Translations under genes and position numbers: made by a program | DNA from: Flammeovirgaceae bacterium | GTDB taxonomy: Bacteria > Bacteroidota > Bacteroidia > Cytophagales > Cyclobacteriaceae | NCBI GenBank assembly: GCA_015180985.1 | Contig: CP054185.1 | Location: 1,729,001-1,793,000 of the forward strand | DNA: 64,000 nt | Direction: 5' to 3' | In this document: piece by piece, positions 1 to 8,434 of the stretch | How positions within the stretch are numbered: the first letter of the stretch is position 1 | Layout of the letters: each line of letters starts with the position of its first letter | Notes under the pieces: generated by a model | Databases searched by the model: none | What the model was told of the DNA's origin: nothing | Seen by the model: only the letters and a program-made list of their open reading frames with translations

Positions 1-2
1 CA

Positions 3-425
3 CAAAAACGAAACATCAAACTAAAAATTGAAAATGAACCACAAAAGGTTACCGTATATGCCGACTGGCAGCGGATTTTTCAGGTGATGACCAACCTGGT
101 GATGAACGCCATTAAACATTCGTTCGAAGGGGGCGATGTGCTGGTGCGATTTGAAATAGGAAAGAAAAGTGTGGTAACCCATGTGCGCGATTTTGGTGAA
201 GGAATCCCACCGGAACACCTGCCCCGCATTTTTGAACGCTTTTACCGTGTTGATAAAAGCAGAAGCCGTGAAAAAGGAGGTACCGGCCTGGGCCTGGCCA
301 TCGTTAAGCATATTCTGGAAAATCACAACACCAAAGCCGAAGTAAAAAGCGAACCCAATAAGGGCGCTGACTTTAGTTTTAAATTACCCCGTGTGAAGCC
401 CGAGCCCGGTGAATCTCAGGACTAA
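3..425 (+). CDS. Sensor histidine kinase, C-terminal part (5' end outside window)
   Basis: The reading frame is open from the window edge and ends at 425, so only the catalytic ATP-binding domain of a two-component sensor kinase is present. Visible motifs are the N box (NLVMNAIKHS), the G1 box (DFGEGI), the F box (FERFYRVDKSRS) and the G2 box (GGTGLGLAIVKHI), in the order seen in PhoR/WalK-type kinases. This domain binds ATP and phosphorylates the dimerisation-domain histidine, which lies upstream of the window. The first ATG inside the fragment (84) is internal to the N box and is not a real start. The substrate regulator and signal cannot be told from this fragment. Confidence 0.93.
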   Translation, partial: QKRNIKLKIENEPQKVTVYADWQRIFQVMTNLVMNAIKHSFEGGDVLVRFEIGKKSVVTHVRDFGEGIPPEHLPRIFERFYRVDKSRSREKGGTGLGLAIVKHILENHNTKAEVKSEPNKGADFSFKLPRVKPEPGESQD

Positions 426-455
426 TTAAATCCCAGCACTAATTATCGTACCGGT

Positions 456-1175
456 GTGAATACCAAACACAACTTCAAGTCACTGGTCCTTTGGGAAGAT
501 GAGGATTATATCGCGGTTAACAAGCCTCCCTTTATTGCCACACTTGAAGACAGAGTTGCTTCAACCCACCTGCTTGCACTGGCAAAGGTGCATGTACCCG
601 AAGCACAAGCCTGCCATCGCCTGGATAAAAACACTTCGGGCATTCTTGTCTTCGCTAAAAACCCACCAGCCTACCGGCACCTGAGCCTGCAATTTCAGAA
701 CCGCCAGGTGGTTAAACTGTACCATGCCGTTGTTGATGGCATTCACCGGTTTGAAGAGGTGGCCGTTAACCTTCCCTTGTTAAAACAAAACGATGGAACT
801 GTAAAAATCAGTCGCAAAAAAGGCCGGCCTGCGGAGACATGGATAAATACCTTACAGGTTTTCCGGAATCATACGTTGGTTCAATGCCGGCCGGTTACCG
901 GCCGCATGCACCAGCTTCGTGTACACCTGGCTTCTCTGGGGGCATCCATTGCCGGTGATGAGCAATACGGAGGCAAACCGGTGTATCTTTCATCCTTAAA
1001 AAAGGGGTATACCCTTAAAAAATTCTCAGAGGAGCAACCCCTTATGAAGCGCATGGCCCTCCATGCCCTGAGCCTGACTTTTAAGCGACTGAGCGGTGAA
1101 TCGATTACGCTGGAAGCCCCTTATCCAAAAGATATGAAAGCCCTGCTGCGTCAGTTAGAATTAACCGCGCGATAA
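456..1175 (+). CDS. RluA-family RNA pseudouridine synthase
   Basis: The 239-residue protein starts at a GTG. It carries the RluA-family catalytic signature HRLDKNTSGILVFAK, in which the Asp is the nucleophile that isomerises uridine to pseudouridine in rRNA or tRNA. A second conserved stretch (PVTGRMHQLRVHLASLG) matches the usual 'TGR.HQIR.HL' motif. There is no N-terminal S4 domain, so it is a short RluA/RluC-like form. It begins 30 bp after the kinase gene and may be co-transcribed with it. The exact RNA target position is not predictable from the sequence. Confidence 0.92.
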   Translation: MNTKHNFKSLVLWEDEDYIAVNKPPFIATLEDRVASTHLLALAKVHVPEAQACHRLDKNTSGILVFAKNPPAYRHLSLQFQNRQVVKLYHAVVDGIHRFEEVAVNLPLLKQNDGTVKISRKKGRPAETWINTLQVFRNHTLVQCRPVTGRMHQLRVHLASLGASIAGDEQYGGKPVYLSSLKKGYTLKKFSEEQPLMKRMALHALSLTFKRLSGESITLEAPYPKDMKALLRQLELTAR

Positions 1176-1208
1176 ACCAGCCTCTGAAACATCAAAATTT
1201 GCTCCCTG

Positions 1209-1240
1209 TTTGTATTTCAGGGCTCATCCGTTTACCTTTG
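1209..1240 (+). promoter_or_regulatory. Bacteroidota-type promoter for rplM operon
   Basis: TTTG at 1209-1212 and TACCTTTG at 1233-1240 are 20 bp apart. This fits the Bacteroidota -33/-7 consensus (TTTG, TAnnTTTG) and lies about 50 bp before the GTG of rplM. No experimental support is available here. Confidence 0.65.
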
Positions 1241-1292
1241 TGTCCCTTTTTTAAGGAAGGGTTGATTTTATTGAATTTTAACGCTAAAAAAC

Positions 1293-1736
1293 GTGGAGCA
1301 TCAGAGTTATAAAACGGTTTTTGCCAACAAAGCCACTGCCGAGAAGGGTTGGGTATTGGTTGATGCCAAAGACCAGGTATTAGGCCGGGTTGCCAGCCAG
1401 GTGGCCAGCATAATTCGTGGAAAACATAAAACCAGCTATACGCCCCATACCGATTGTGGCGATCATGTGGTGGTTATCAATGCCGAAAAAGTAAGGATGA
1501 CGGGTAAAAAATGGACTGACCGGGTAATCTTTACGCACTCCGGGTACAATGGCGGCCAGCGCGAACATACCCCGGCACAAATCCGCGCCAAGCATCCCGC
1601 CCGGCTGGTTGAACATGCCGTTCGGGGTATGCTGCCCAAGAACCGCCTGGGTCGCGAATTGTTCCGCAGCCTGCACGTTTATGCAGGGGCAGAACATCCA
1701 CACACTGCACAGCAACCAAAAGAAATAAAGTTTTAA
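1293..1736 (+). CDS. rplM: 50S ribosomal protein L13
   Basis: The 147-residue protein is collinear with bacterial L13: the N-terminal WVLVDAKDQVLGRVAS block, the GDHVVVINAEKVRMTGKKW block and the C-terminal MLPKNRLGRELFRSLHVY block are all recognisable. The start is a GTG. It is the first gene of the rplM-rpsI-rpsB-tsf run, with rpsI following after only 3 bp; rplM-rpsI pairing is nearly universal in bacteria. A promoter of the Bacteroidota type is visible just upstream. Confidence 0.97.
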   Translation: MEHQSYKTVFANKATAEKGWVLVDAKDQVLGRVASQVASIIRGKHKTSYTPHTDCGDHVVVINAEKVRMTGKKWTDRVIFTHSGYNGGQREHTPAQIRAKHPARLVEHAVRGMLPKNRLGRELFRSLHVYAGAEHPHTAQQPKEIKF

Positions 1737-1739
1737 TAC

Positions 1740-2126
1740 ATGGAGATTGTCAACGCAACGGGTAGAAGAAAAACTTCTGTAGCCAGGGTTTACGTAACCC
1801 CGGGGAAAGGTGAAATAAAAGTAAACGCCCGTGATCTCAAGGAGTACTTCCTCTCTGAGATTCACCAGACACTGGTTAAGCAGCCTTTGGTGGCGCTTAA
1901 AGCCGAGAACCAATACGATGTAACGGTAAATGTTGAGGGTGGCGGTATAAAAGGCCAGGCCGAAGCGGTTCGGCTGGGTATTGCCCGCGCCCTTGTTTCT
2001 GTTAACACGGAGAACAAACCTGTTTTGCGCAAGGAGGGGTTAGTAACACGCGACAGCCGTATGGTTGAACGTAAAAAATACGGCCGCAGAAAGGCGAGAA
2101 GGAGATTCCAATTCAGTAAACGTTAA
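1740..2126 (+). CDS. rpsI: 30S ribosomal protein S9
   Basis: The 128-residue protein has the S9 N terminus ([15 protein letters not shown]) and the strongly basic C terminus ending in FQFSKR, whose last residues in S9 contact P-site tRNA in the small subunit. The length matches the family. It lies between rplM and rpsB with spacers of 3 and 14 bp, so the genes are almost certainly one transcript. Confidence 0.97.
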   Translation: MEIVNATGRRKTSVARVYVTPGKGEIKVNARDLKEYFLSEIHQTLVKQPLVALKAENQYDVTVNVEGGGIKGQAEAVRLGIARALVSVNTENKPVLRKEGLVTRDSRMVERKKYGRRKARRRFQFSKR

Positions 2127-2140
2127 CCGGAAACAGCAAC

Positions 2141-2914
2141 ATGGCAAGAAAATTAACTTATCAGGATTTACTGGATGCAGGTGTTCACTTCGGGCACTTA
2201 ACCCGCAAGTGGAACCCGAAGATGGCCGAATACATCTTCATGGAAAATAACGGCATCCACATTATCGATTTGAACAAAACCCTGTCGTGCCTTGAGGAGG
2301 CTGCCTTCGCCCTGAAAAACATTGTACGTTCAGGCCGGAAGATTATGTTTGTAGCCACCAAGAAGCAGGCAAAGGACATTGTTACCGAAGAAGCGAAGCG
2401 GCTGAACATGCCCTACGTTACCGAACGCTGGCTGGGTGGTATGCTCACCAATTTTGCTACCATCCGCAAGTCGCTTAAGAAGCTTGCCCAGATTGATAAA
2501 TTAATGAAAGACGAGGCAGCTCAGAACCTGCAGAAAAAGGAGCGCCTCATGCTTACCCGCGAAAAGGCGAAACTTGAAAAGCAACTGGGCGGTATAGTTG
2601 ACCTCAACCGGCTGCCGGCTGCGCTTTTTGTAATTGATGTGAAGCGCGAGCACATAGCCGTAGCCGAAGCGCAGAAATTAAATATACCGGTTTTCGCCAT
2701 GGTGGATACCAATTCTGATCCGGGCGTGGTTGATTTCCCCATCCCGGCCAACGATGACGCCTTCAAGTCTATTTCACTTATCACAAAGTACATTGGCGAA
2801 GTGATTGAAGAAGGCCTGATGGAGCGCAAGCGCGATAAGGAAGACGCAAACCTTAAAAAAGAAGAAGAGGAAAAACGCAAAGTTGACGAGGCAGCCGTAG
2901 AAGAAGCCAAGTAA
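2141..2914 (+). CDS. rpsB: 30S ribosomal protein S2
   Basis: The 257-residue protein is recognisable as S2 from [13 protein letters not shown] near the N terminus, [15 protein letters not shown], and the late '[19 protein letters not shown]' block. The C terminus carries a Lys/Glu-rich tail of about 35 residues, common in Bacteroidota S2. It is followed by tsf, the usual rpsB-tsf arrangement. Confidence 0.97.
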   Translation: MARKLTYQDLLDAGVHFGHLTRKWNPKMAEYIFMENNGIHIIDLNKTLSCLEEAAFALKNIVRSGRKIMFVATKKQAKDIVTEEAKRLNMPYVTERWLGGMLTNFATIRKSLKKLAQIDKLMKDEAAQNLQKKERLMLTREKAKLEKQLGGIVDLNRLPAALFVIDVKREHIAVAEAQKLNIPVFAMVDTNSDPGVVDFPIPANDDAFKSISLITKYIGEVIEEGLMERKRDKEDANLKKEEEEKRKVDEAAVEEAK

Positions 2915-2962
2915 TGAATAACATTAGCTGATTGGCCGATGGCAGGTCAGCAACAACATGGT

Positions 2963-2988
2963 GAACATCGGCTGCTTGGCCGATGTTC
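2963..2988 (+). terminator. Perfect 10-bp hairpin between rpsB and tsf
   Basis: GAACATCGGC (2963-2972) and GCCGATGTTC (2979-2988) form a perfect stem with a 6-nt loop, followed by a mixed T-rich stretch (TTCGTTTCT). It could act as a partial terminator or attenuator lowering tsf relative to rpsB, or as an mRNA-stabilising hairpin. The T-run is weak, so termination is uncertain. Confidence 0.5.
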
Positions 2989-3041
2989 TTCGTTTCTAGT
3001 AATTCATAAAAATCAGGTAGTACATAAATTTAAGTGAAGCA

Positions 3042-3872
3042 ATGATCTCAGCACAAGATGTAAACAAACTCCGCCAGATGACAGGCGCAGGCATGATGGA
3101 CTGTAAAAAAGCCCTTACCGAGGCTAACGGAGATTTTGAAAAGGCTATTGAAATCTTAAGAAAGAAAGGCCAGAAAGTTTCGGCTTCCCGCTCGGATAAA
3201 GACGCTACCGAGGGCTCGGTATTTGTACAAGTAAGCGATGACCACAAAGAGGCCGTGTTAATAGCCCTGAATTGTGAAACGGATTTTGTGGCTAAGAATG
3301 AAGAATTTCAAAACCTCGGAAAACTTATCGCTGAAAAAGCTTTTTCGAACAAGCCGGAGACTAAAGAGGCACTGCTGGCGTTAAAAGCAGGCGACCTTGC
3401 ATTAAACGACAAGATTATTGAACTGGTAGGTAAAATCGGTGAGAAAATTGAAGTGAGCGAATATGTTTATATGAAGGGCGAAGCGGTTGTACCGTACATC
3501 CATGCAGGTGCGAAACTTGGCGTGTTGGTTTCTCTTAAAGGTGTCAATGGAAAGGACGTAACTGATGCCGGCAAGGATGTGGGTATGCAAATTGCTGCCA
3601 TGAACCCGGTTGCCGTAGATGACAAATCGGTAGATAAAACCCTTATTGAAAAGGAACTGGAGATTGCGAAAGCGCAGATTCTTGCTGAGGGAAAACCAGA
3701 AAATATGGTAGAGAAGATTGCACAGGGTAAACTTGCTAAGTTCTTTAAGGAAAACACGTTGCTTGCGCAGGCTTTCGTAAAAGACAACAGCAAAACAGTT
3801 GCCCAATACCTGGATGGCATTTCAAAAGGATTGACGGTGGCCGAATTCAGGCGGGTAGCCATTGGTAAATAA
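3042..3872 (+). CDS. tsf: Elongation factor Ts
   Basis: The 276-residue protein has the EF-Ts UBA-like N terminus (VNKLRQMTGAGMMDCKKAL) and the TDFVAKNEEF core motif that contacts EF-Tu to promote GDP release. The C-terminal dimerisation/core subdomain ends in VAEFRRVAIGK. Its position after rpsB is conserved in bacteria. A start at ATG 3042 fits the family N terminus. Confidence 0.97.
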   Translation: MISAQDVNKLRQMTGAGMMDCKKALTEANGDFEKAIEILRKKGQKVSASRSDKDATEGSVFVQVSDDHKEAVLIALNCETDFVAKNEEFQNLGKLIAEKAFSNKPETKEALLALKAGDLALNDKIIELVGKIGEKIEVSEYVYMKGEAVVPYIHAGAKLGVLVSLKGVNGKDVTDAGKDVGMQIAAMNPVAVDDKSVDKTLIEKELEIAKAQILAEGKPENMVEKIAQGKLAKFFKENTLLAQAFVKDNSKTVAQYLDGISKGLTVAEFRRVAIGK

Positions 3873-3894
3873 AATTTACCATTGTGGTAACATT

Positions 3895-3902
3895 TAAGTT
3901 TG
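3895..3902 (+). promoter_or_regulatory. Possible -7 box (TAnnTTTG)
   Basis: TAAGTTTG at 3895-3902 matches the Bacteroidota -7 consensus, about 47 bp before the proposed ATG (3949) of the next gene. No convincing -33 element is seen at the right distance. Confidence 0.35.
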
Positions 3903-3948
3903 TTTGATTTAACAGGGACATATATTGAAGGCCTTAAGTAGCAGAAAT

Positions 3949-4692
3949 ATGAGCAAACAAGTGGTAGTATTTATTTTACTGATTGTACCGGTACTGGCAG
4001 TTTATAGTCAAAATACCAGTAGTTCTACGCGTACTTATATGCAAAACCAATACCTTCTGGAGCGTATGTCAAATCCCGAAATGCTGGTAACGGGGGCTTC
4101 CGTGCAGACCTTACCACCAGCCCCACCCGATGTGATTGGCGATGACATGTTAAACACTCATTTCCAGAAGACTACTTTTCTGCTTAACGACAGCTCGTTG
4201 CTGGAAGGCTTGCCGGTCAAGTACTACATTGCACGCAATGAATTTGATATAAAAACCAAAACCGGCCTTCGTGCTTTAAAGGGCGATCGGGTTAAAAGTT
4301 TTGTGTGGATTGACAGTGCAACAAAAAAGCCCCAGGTGTTTATTAATGGGCAGTTATTTAAACATGAGGACGGTACACAGGGTACGGGATTTTTTCAACT
4401 TATTTCGGAGGGAAAGGTTGGCTTAATAAAGCAGACTGAAGTTATTTTTAAAGAAGCCAATTATCATGTAGCGCTTAATGTAGGTAGCCTCGATCACAAA
4501 CTAATCAAAAAGATACACTACTATGCGCTTTATAACAATAATGTTTTCAAACCGTTGCCTAAAAAGAAGTTTGAAATGATGTTCCCGGATCATCGCCCGG
4601 AAATACAGCGATTCATAAAAATCAATACGCTTGACTTAACACGCGAAGATCACCTGCAGGCATTGTTTGATTATTATAATTCGTTGAAATAA
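3949..4692 (+). CDS. Secreted or periplasmic protein of unknown function
   Basis: I do not recognise the family. The frame can be opened from TTG 3925, but ATG 3949 gives a clean signal peptide (MSKQVVVFILLIVPVLAVYSQ) and is preferred, giving 247 residues. After the signal, a mixed alpha/beta protein contains no cysteine motif or known catalytic signature. It includes a 'FKTKTGLRALKGDRVKSFVW'-like central stretch, which in Bacteroidota exported proteins is typical of small uncharacterised beta-rich domains. It follows tsf by about 75 bp and converges with the acyltransferase gene 8 bp away. Confidence 0.75.
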   Translation: MSKQVVVFILLIVPVLAVYSQNTSSSTRTYMQNQYLLERMSNPEMLVTGASVQTLPPAPPDVIGDDMLNTHFQKTTFLLNDSSLLEGLPVKYYIARNEFDIKTKTGLRALKGDRVKSFVWIDSATKKPQVFINGQLFKHEDGTQGTGFFQLISEGKVGLIKQTEVIFKEANYHVALNVGSLDHKLIKKIHYYALYNNNVFKPLPKKKFEMMFPDHRPEIQRFIKINTLDLTREDHLQALFDYYNSLK

Positions 4693-4699
4693 AGCTGCT

Positions 4700-6445
4700 T
4701 TAAGAAAACTCCCTCTGCAGATTTTCAATTGTGTTTTTATTGACGTGCCTGAAATCCAGAATCATCAGGCCGTCTAACGCTTCGTTAAACTTCGGGTCAA
4801 CATTAAAGCCGATGATGCGGGCATTTTGCTGAATGTATTTTTTAAGCAGCACAGGTGCCGAACGGATGGCCGGCTCAATGTCATCAATAATCTTATCCAG
4901 TTTGCGCACATCACCGCCAGACGTTTTAAGCAGCGTGTTGGCTTCTTCCATGATTTTCGGGCTTACTTTAAAGCGCTTTTTTGGTTGAATAAACGCAGCC
5001 AACTCCTGGTCGAAGTAATATTTTTGGATAAACGCAACGATTACACTTTTCGAAACTTTCGAATAATAGTTGCTGATGCTTACCGGTCCGATGATGTAAC
5101 AATAGTGCGGGTTGGATACCAATACCGTAAGAATGCCCCGCCATAACAAGAACAGCGGTAGTCGCTTATTCTGGTATTCGGGTATAATAAATGACCTGCC
5201 CAACTCAATGGCGTTGTTTAATACGGGAACGATACCATCCTTCATTTTAAATAAGGTGTTGGTATAGAAACCTTTTCGGCCGTATTTCCTGATGATGTCA
5301 TTGCCTTTACCAATTCGGTAAGCGCCTGCCAATCTGGAAGCTTCGCGATCGTATAAGAAAAGATGTTCGTAATACTCATCAAACTGATCGAGATCAATTT
5401 TTTTATTGGTTCCTTCACCTTCCTGCCGGAAAGTGAGTTCGCGCAACCGGCCTATTTCTAACAAAATATTCGGTATATCCTTTGCGGGCGCCAGGTAAAC
5501 ATCAAAGTTCTGCTGGCTGAATAATTTTAAATGCGCAAGTTTTTCTATTTCCTGCTCAATCAGTTCGGGGCTTATGCCTTCGGTAACCGGTTGCGGCCTG
5601 TTGAGTTTTGGTATGGTTACCAGGTTTTTCTTTCGGGTAATGGCAAGGCCCAGCGAGTAGGTCCTGGCTCTTAAAAATGTACTGAACTGGTCGATGCTTT
5701 TTAATTCATCCTGCTCTTCAACGGTTATCGGGTTGCCGATGCGTATACGCAAGGAAACATCTGTTGCATGGGTTAATTCATAGGGAAGCCGCAGCGTGCG
5801 CAAAGCCGGGTGGATGCGCCCTAACAGATGAAACGACCAACTGTTGTGCCCATGAAAATAAATCGGGATAACAGGCACTCTTGCATTTTTAATCAGTTTA
5901 ATAGCTGGTTTCTGCCAGGCCTTGTCGGTTATGCCGGTTGCATTACGTTGGCGGGTTGAAACCTCACCGGCCGGAAAAATACCCAGGGGCCTGCCAGTCT
6001 CAACATGTTTGCGGGCCAGTTTCATTCCTGCAATGCTGGAGGCTGCCTCTTTGTAATCCTCAAACGGGTTCACGGCAATAAAAAAATCGCTGATAGGCTC
6101 AATCTTTTTTAGCAGGAAGTTGGCAAGTACTTTATAGTCGGGTCGCCTGCGGGCAATCAATTCTATCAGTGCAAGCCCGTCAATACCCCCATACGGATGG
6201 TTTGAAATAGTAATAAAAGCACCTTTTTTTGGAATACGCGCCAGTTCAGTGTCATCAACTTCCAGCCTGATGTTACGTTTTCTGAAATACGCCCGGGTAA
6301 AATCAACTCCTTTAAAATCATATAACGCTTCATATAACTTATTCAGGTCGTGCAATCCGGCAAATTGCATCAGGCCCCCGGCAATAAGTTTGTTGCGGAT
6401 GCCCGTGGCTTTAGTAAAATCAGAAACACTGATAAGTGGTTTCAT
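4700..6445 (-). CDS. Bifunctional acyltransferase: PlsC-like domain plus GNAT-type (OlsB-like) domain
   Basis: The 581-residue protein joins two acyltransferase domains. The N-terminal half has the lysophospholipid acyltransferase HX4D motif within ISNHPYGGID (about residues 81-89) and the later FPAGEVSTRQ motif, so it should use an acyl donor to esterify a lyso-lipid. The C-terminal half (from about residue 310, FDVYLAPAKDIPNILLEIG through FYTNTLFKMKDG) resembles hemolysin/ornithine-lipid N-acyltransferases. This O-acyl plus N-acyl domain order resembles OlsF, the bifunctional ornithine-lipid synthase. An amino-lipid product is therefore a reasonable inference, but the amino-acid substrate is unknown. 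A small coiled-coil gene lies 24 bp upstream. Confidence 0.82.
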   Translation of the reverse strand: MKPLISVSDFTKATGIRNKLIAGGLMQFAGLHDLNKLYEALYDFKGVDFTRAYFRKRNIRLEVDDTELARIPKKGAFITISNHPYGGIDGLALIELIARRRPDYKVLANFLLKKIEPISDFFIAVNPFEDYKEAASSIAGMKLARKHVETGRPLGIFPAGEVSTRQRNATGITDKAWQKPAIKLIKNARVPVIPIYFHGHNSWSFHLLGRIHPALRTLRLPYELTHATDVSLRIRIGNPITVEEQDELKSIDQFSTFLRARTYSLGLAITRKKNLVTIPKLNRPQPVTEGISPELIEQEIEKLAHLKLFSQQNFDVYLAPAKDIPNILLEIGRLRELTFRQEGEGTNKKIDLDQFDEYYEHLFLYDREASRLAGAYRIGKGNDIIRKYGRKGFYTNTLFKMKDGIVPVLNNAIELGRSFIIPEYQNKRLPLFLLWRGILTVLVSNPHYCYIIGPVSISNYYSKVSKSVIVAFIQKYYFDQELAAFIQPKKRFKVSPKIMEEANTLLKTSGGDVRKLDKIIDDIEPAIRSAPVLLKKYIQQNARIIGFNVDPKFNEALDGLMILDFRHVNKNTIENLQREFS

Positions 6446-6469
6446 TCAGGTTATCAGGTGGTAACCGGG

Positions 6470-6745
6470 TTACCCGGAAGTTTTCTTCTTAAACGCAGCC
6501 TTAAGGGCATTCTCCAGTTCTTGCCCAGCCTTCTTTAAACTGGCCTCCACTTCTTTCCAACGTTCCTTATCCTGTGCTTCTTTTTTGAGTTTCTCGGCCG
6601 ACAGCTTCAGTTCTTCAAATTTTTGTTCAAATTCTTTGTTCAGTTTTTCGCCCGCTACGTTCAACTCCGCCATAAACTGATCCACCTTTTTGCCAAAATT
6701 TTTAAAAGCCTTTTCTGCTGAGCCTTCTTTACCTTCGTTTGCCAT
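6470..6745 (-). CDS. Small charged coiled-coil protein, unknown function
   Basis: ATG 6745 (MANEGKEGSAEKAF) gives 91 residues. A longer open frame runs upstream but overlaps the divergent gene and looks non-coding. Nearly the whole protein is Lys/Glu/Ala-rich with heptad-like spacing (for example EKLNKEFEQKFEELKLSAEKL), predicting a long amphipathic helix or coiled coil. There is no signal peptide. It lies 24 bp upstream of the acyltransferase gene on the same strand and may be co-transcribed. It could be a lipid- or envelope-associated helper, but nothing in the sequence proves this. Confidence 0.7.
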   Translation of the reverse strand: MANEGKEGSAEKAFKNFGKKVDQFMAELNVAGEKLNKEFEQKFEELKLSAEKLKKEAQDKERWKEVEASLKKAGQELENALKAAFKKKTSG

Positions 6746-6800
6746 AATCTTTTGGATTAAAAAGTTAGTAACTTTCAACGCAAGTGCAAGCCCCCGGGTT

Positions 6801-7487
6801 ATGAACACCGACCAAGACCACCTTGACTATATCACAAAACTGCTTGAAACCAAGTCAACCGCCAAGCAAAAAACCTATAAATTTTTGCTTGATGCGTTTG
6901 CTGTATTGAAAGGTGAATCAAAACGCATAATCGATGAAATCCGCAAAAAAGCACACCCGGATGATGGCGATGTGACAGTTGATTTTACCGATGTAAACGA
7001 GCATGAGTTTCAGGTAAAACTGGCAGGCGACCTGTTGATATTTGTTCTTCATACCAATGTGGTAACCTTTGATGAAGAACACTTTGTTATGAAGGATCCA
7101 TACATTCTTCAAAATGAGTGCAACCGGTATTTCGGGCAAATCAACATCTACAACTTCATGTCTGATTCGCTCAAGTTCAACCGTGTTAACGATCCGGGAT
7201 ACCTGTTGGCCCGCCTCATGGTTAACCACGAAAACCGGTTCTTTGTTGAAGGGGAAGGCCAGGTGGCTCGGTTGTTTAATAAAGTTTCTGAAGGCGCGCT
7301 AACGCACGATTTTCTAAATGGCTTAATAAAGCTGGTGTTGGCTTTAGCTATTGAAAACGACCTAATGGCTCCGCCTTACCCGCAGGTTAAATTTATTACC
7401 CTTTATCAAAAACTTGAGCATACACCCGATTTGGGCGGAGGGCAGAAAATCGGCTTTCGGATGAGCTACCAGGATAAAACCAGATGA
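6801..7487 (+). CDS. Conserved hypothetical cytoplasmic protein
   Basis: The protein has 228 residues from ATG 6801 (MNTDQDHLDYITKLLETK). I do not recognise a named family. It lacks a signal peptide and membrane segments, has an N-terminal helical part and a central beta-rich part (DLLIFVLHTNVVTFDEEHF), and ends with SYQDKTR. It is divergent from the coiled-coil gene with 55 bp between starts, so the two may share a promoter region. The codon use looks like that of neighbouring core genes, so it is likely vertically inherited. Confidence 0.8.
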   Translation: MNTDQDHLDYITKLLETKSTAKQKTYKFLLDAFAVLKGESKRIIDEIRKKAHPDDGDVTVDFTDVNEHEFQVKLAGDLLIFVLHTNVVTFDEEHFVMKDPYILQNECNRYFGQINIYNFMSDSLKFNRVNDPGYLLARLMVNHENRFFVEGEGQVARLFNKVSEGALTHDFLNGLIKLVLALAIENDLMAPPYPQVKFITLYQKLEHTPDLGGGQKIGFRMSYQDKTR

Positions 7488-7545
7488 CCTGTTGTTGGGT
7501 TGCGCAGCACAGCAGGGCATTTTATATTGCCGGTGAAACCGGTTC

Positions 7546-7668
7546 ATGAAACGCATCGCCTTATTTTTTCTTATCAGCGCTGTGCTGGCTTTTAGCTGCG
7601 CATCCAATAAAAAGCACAAGCGGTTAAAGCCCGGCAAGCCTATTCCATGCCCGTTAAAAGACTGCTGA
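7546..7668 (+). CDS. Very small lipoprotein upstream of cmk
   Basis: A 40-codon gene encodes MKRIALFFLISAVLAFSC followed by a short tail rich in Lys, Arg and Pro (ASNKKHKRLKPGKPIPC). The N terminus is a signal peptide with a lipobox-like LAFSC, so the mature product would be only about 23 residues, with two further cysteines at the C terminus. It ends 2 bp before the preferred ATG of cmk, which argues for a translationally coupled pair. The function is unknown. The clean signal peptide and tight spacing are the evidence that it is real. Confidence 0.65.
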   Translation: MKRIALFFLISAVLAFSCASNKKHKRLKPGKPIPCPLKDC

Positions 7669-7670
7669 GC

Positions 7671-8357
7671 ATGCTCAATAAAATTATCATCGCCATTGAT
7701 GGGTATTCGGCATGCGGAAAAAGCACCACCGCCAGGCAGGCTGCCCGGATTTTAGGCTACCGGTATATTGATAGTGGTGCCATGTACCGGGCGGTAACCA
7801 TGTATTTTCTTGAACAGCATGTGGCTGTTACTAATCCCAAAGAAGTTAGCCGGGCACTTCAAAAAGTGTCCATTTCTTTTAAAGTAAATGCAAAAGGCGT
7901 AAGCGAAACTTACCTGAACGGACTTAATGTTGAACAGGAAATCCGCGATATACGCGTATCGGAATACGTGAGCCGGGTAAGTACCATAAAAGAAGTGCGC
8001 CAGGCCATGGTTGAACAGCAACGCAAAATGGGTAAAGACAAAGCCCTTGTAATGGATGGCCGCGATATTGGCACAGTGGTGTTTCCGCAGGCCGAGCTAA
8101 AGTTTTTTATGACTGCCGACATGTTGGTACGCGCATTTCGCAGGCAGCGCGAACTGCTCGAAAAGGATATTATGGTTGATTTGGATACCGTAATCGAAAA
8201 CATACAGGAGCGCGATCGCATTGACACCACCCGGGCCGAAAGCCCGCTGCGCCAGGCACCCGATTCCATTGTAATTGATACCACCCACATTACCATTACC
8301 GAGCAGGTTGATGAGGTGGTAAGGCGGGCGATTTCGGCCATGGTAAAAAGCCGCTAA
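7671..8357 (+). CDS. cmk: (d)CMP kinase
   Basis: Cytidylate kinase phosphorylates CMP and dCMP with ATP. The P-loop (GYSACGKST) follows the start directly, DSGAMYRAVT matches the substrate-binding 'DTGAMYRA' motif, and VMDGRDIGTVVFPQAELKFF is the family signature. ATG 7671 places the P-loop at the usual position; the frame also extends upstream to 7647, but that would overlap the small lipoprotein gene. At 228 residues the length matches the family. Confidence 0.95.
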   Translation: MLNKIIIAIDGYSACGKSTTARQAARILGYRYIDSGAMYRAVTMYFLEQHVAVTNPKEVSRALQKVSISFKVNAKGVSETYLNGLNVEQEIRDIRVSEYVSRVSTIKEVRQAMVEQQRKMGKDKALVMDGRDIGTVVFPQAELKFFMTADMLVRAFRRQRELLEKDIMVDLDTVIENIQERDRIDTTRAESPLRQAPDSIVIDTTHITITEQVDEVVRRAISAMVKSR

Positions 8358-8395
8358 AGCAAGCCGCAAAGCCTTTTTAATGTCAGATTTATAGT

Positions 8396-8403
8396 TAATT
8401 TTG
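8396..8403 (+). promoter_or_regulatory. Possible -7 box for nqr operon
   Basis: TAATTTTG at 8396-8403 fits TAnnTTTG and lies 32 bp upstream of the nqrA ATG. The -33 region is only T-rich (CTTTTTAA) without a clear TTTG. Confidence 0.4.
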
Positions 8404-8434
8404 CCACCGTTCAAAATTCAAAACCACTGCTGGC

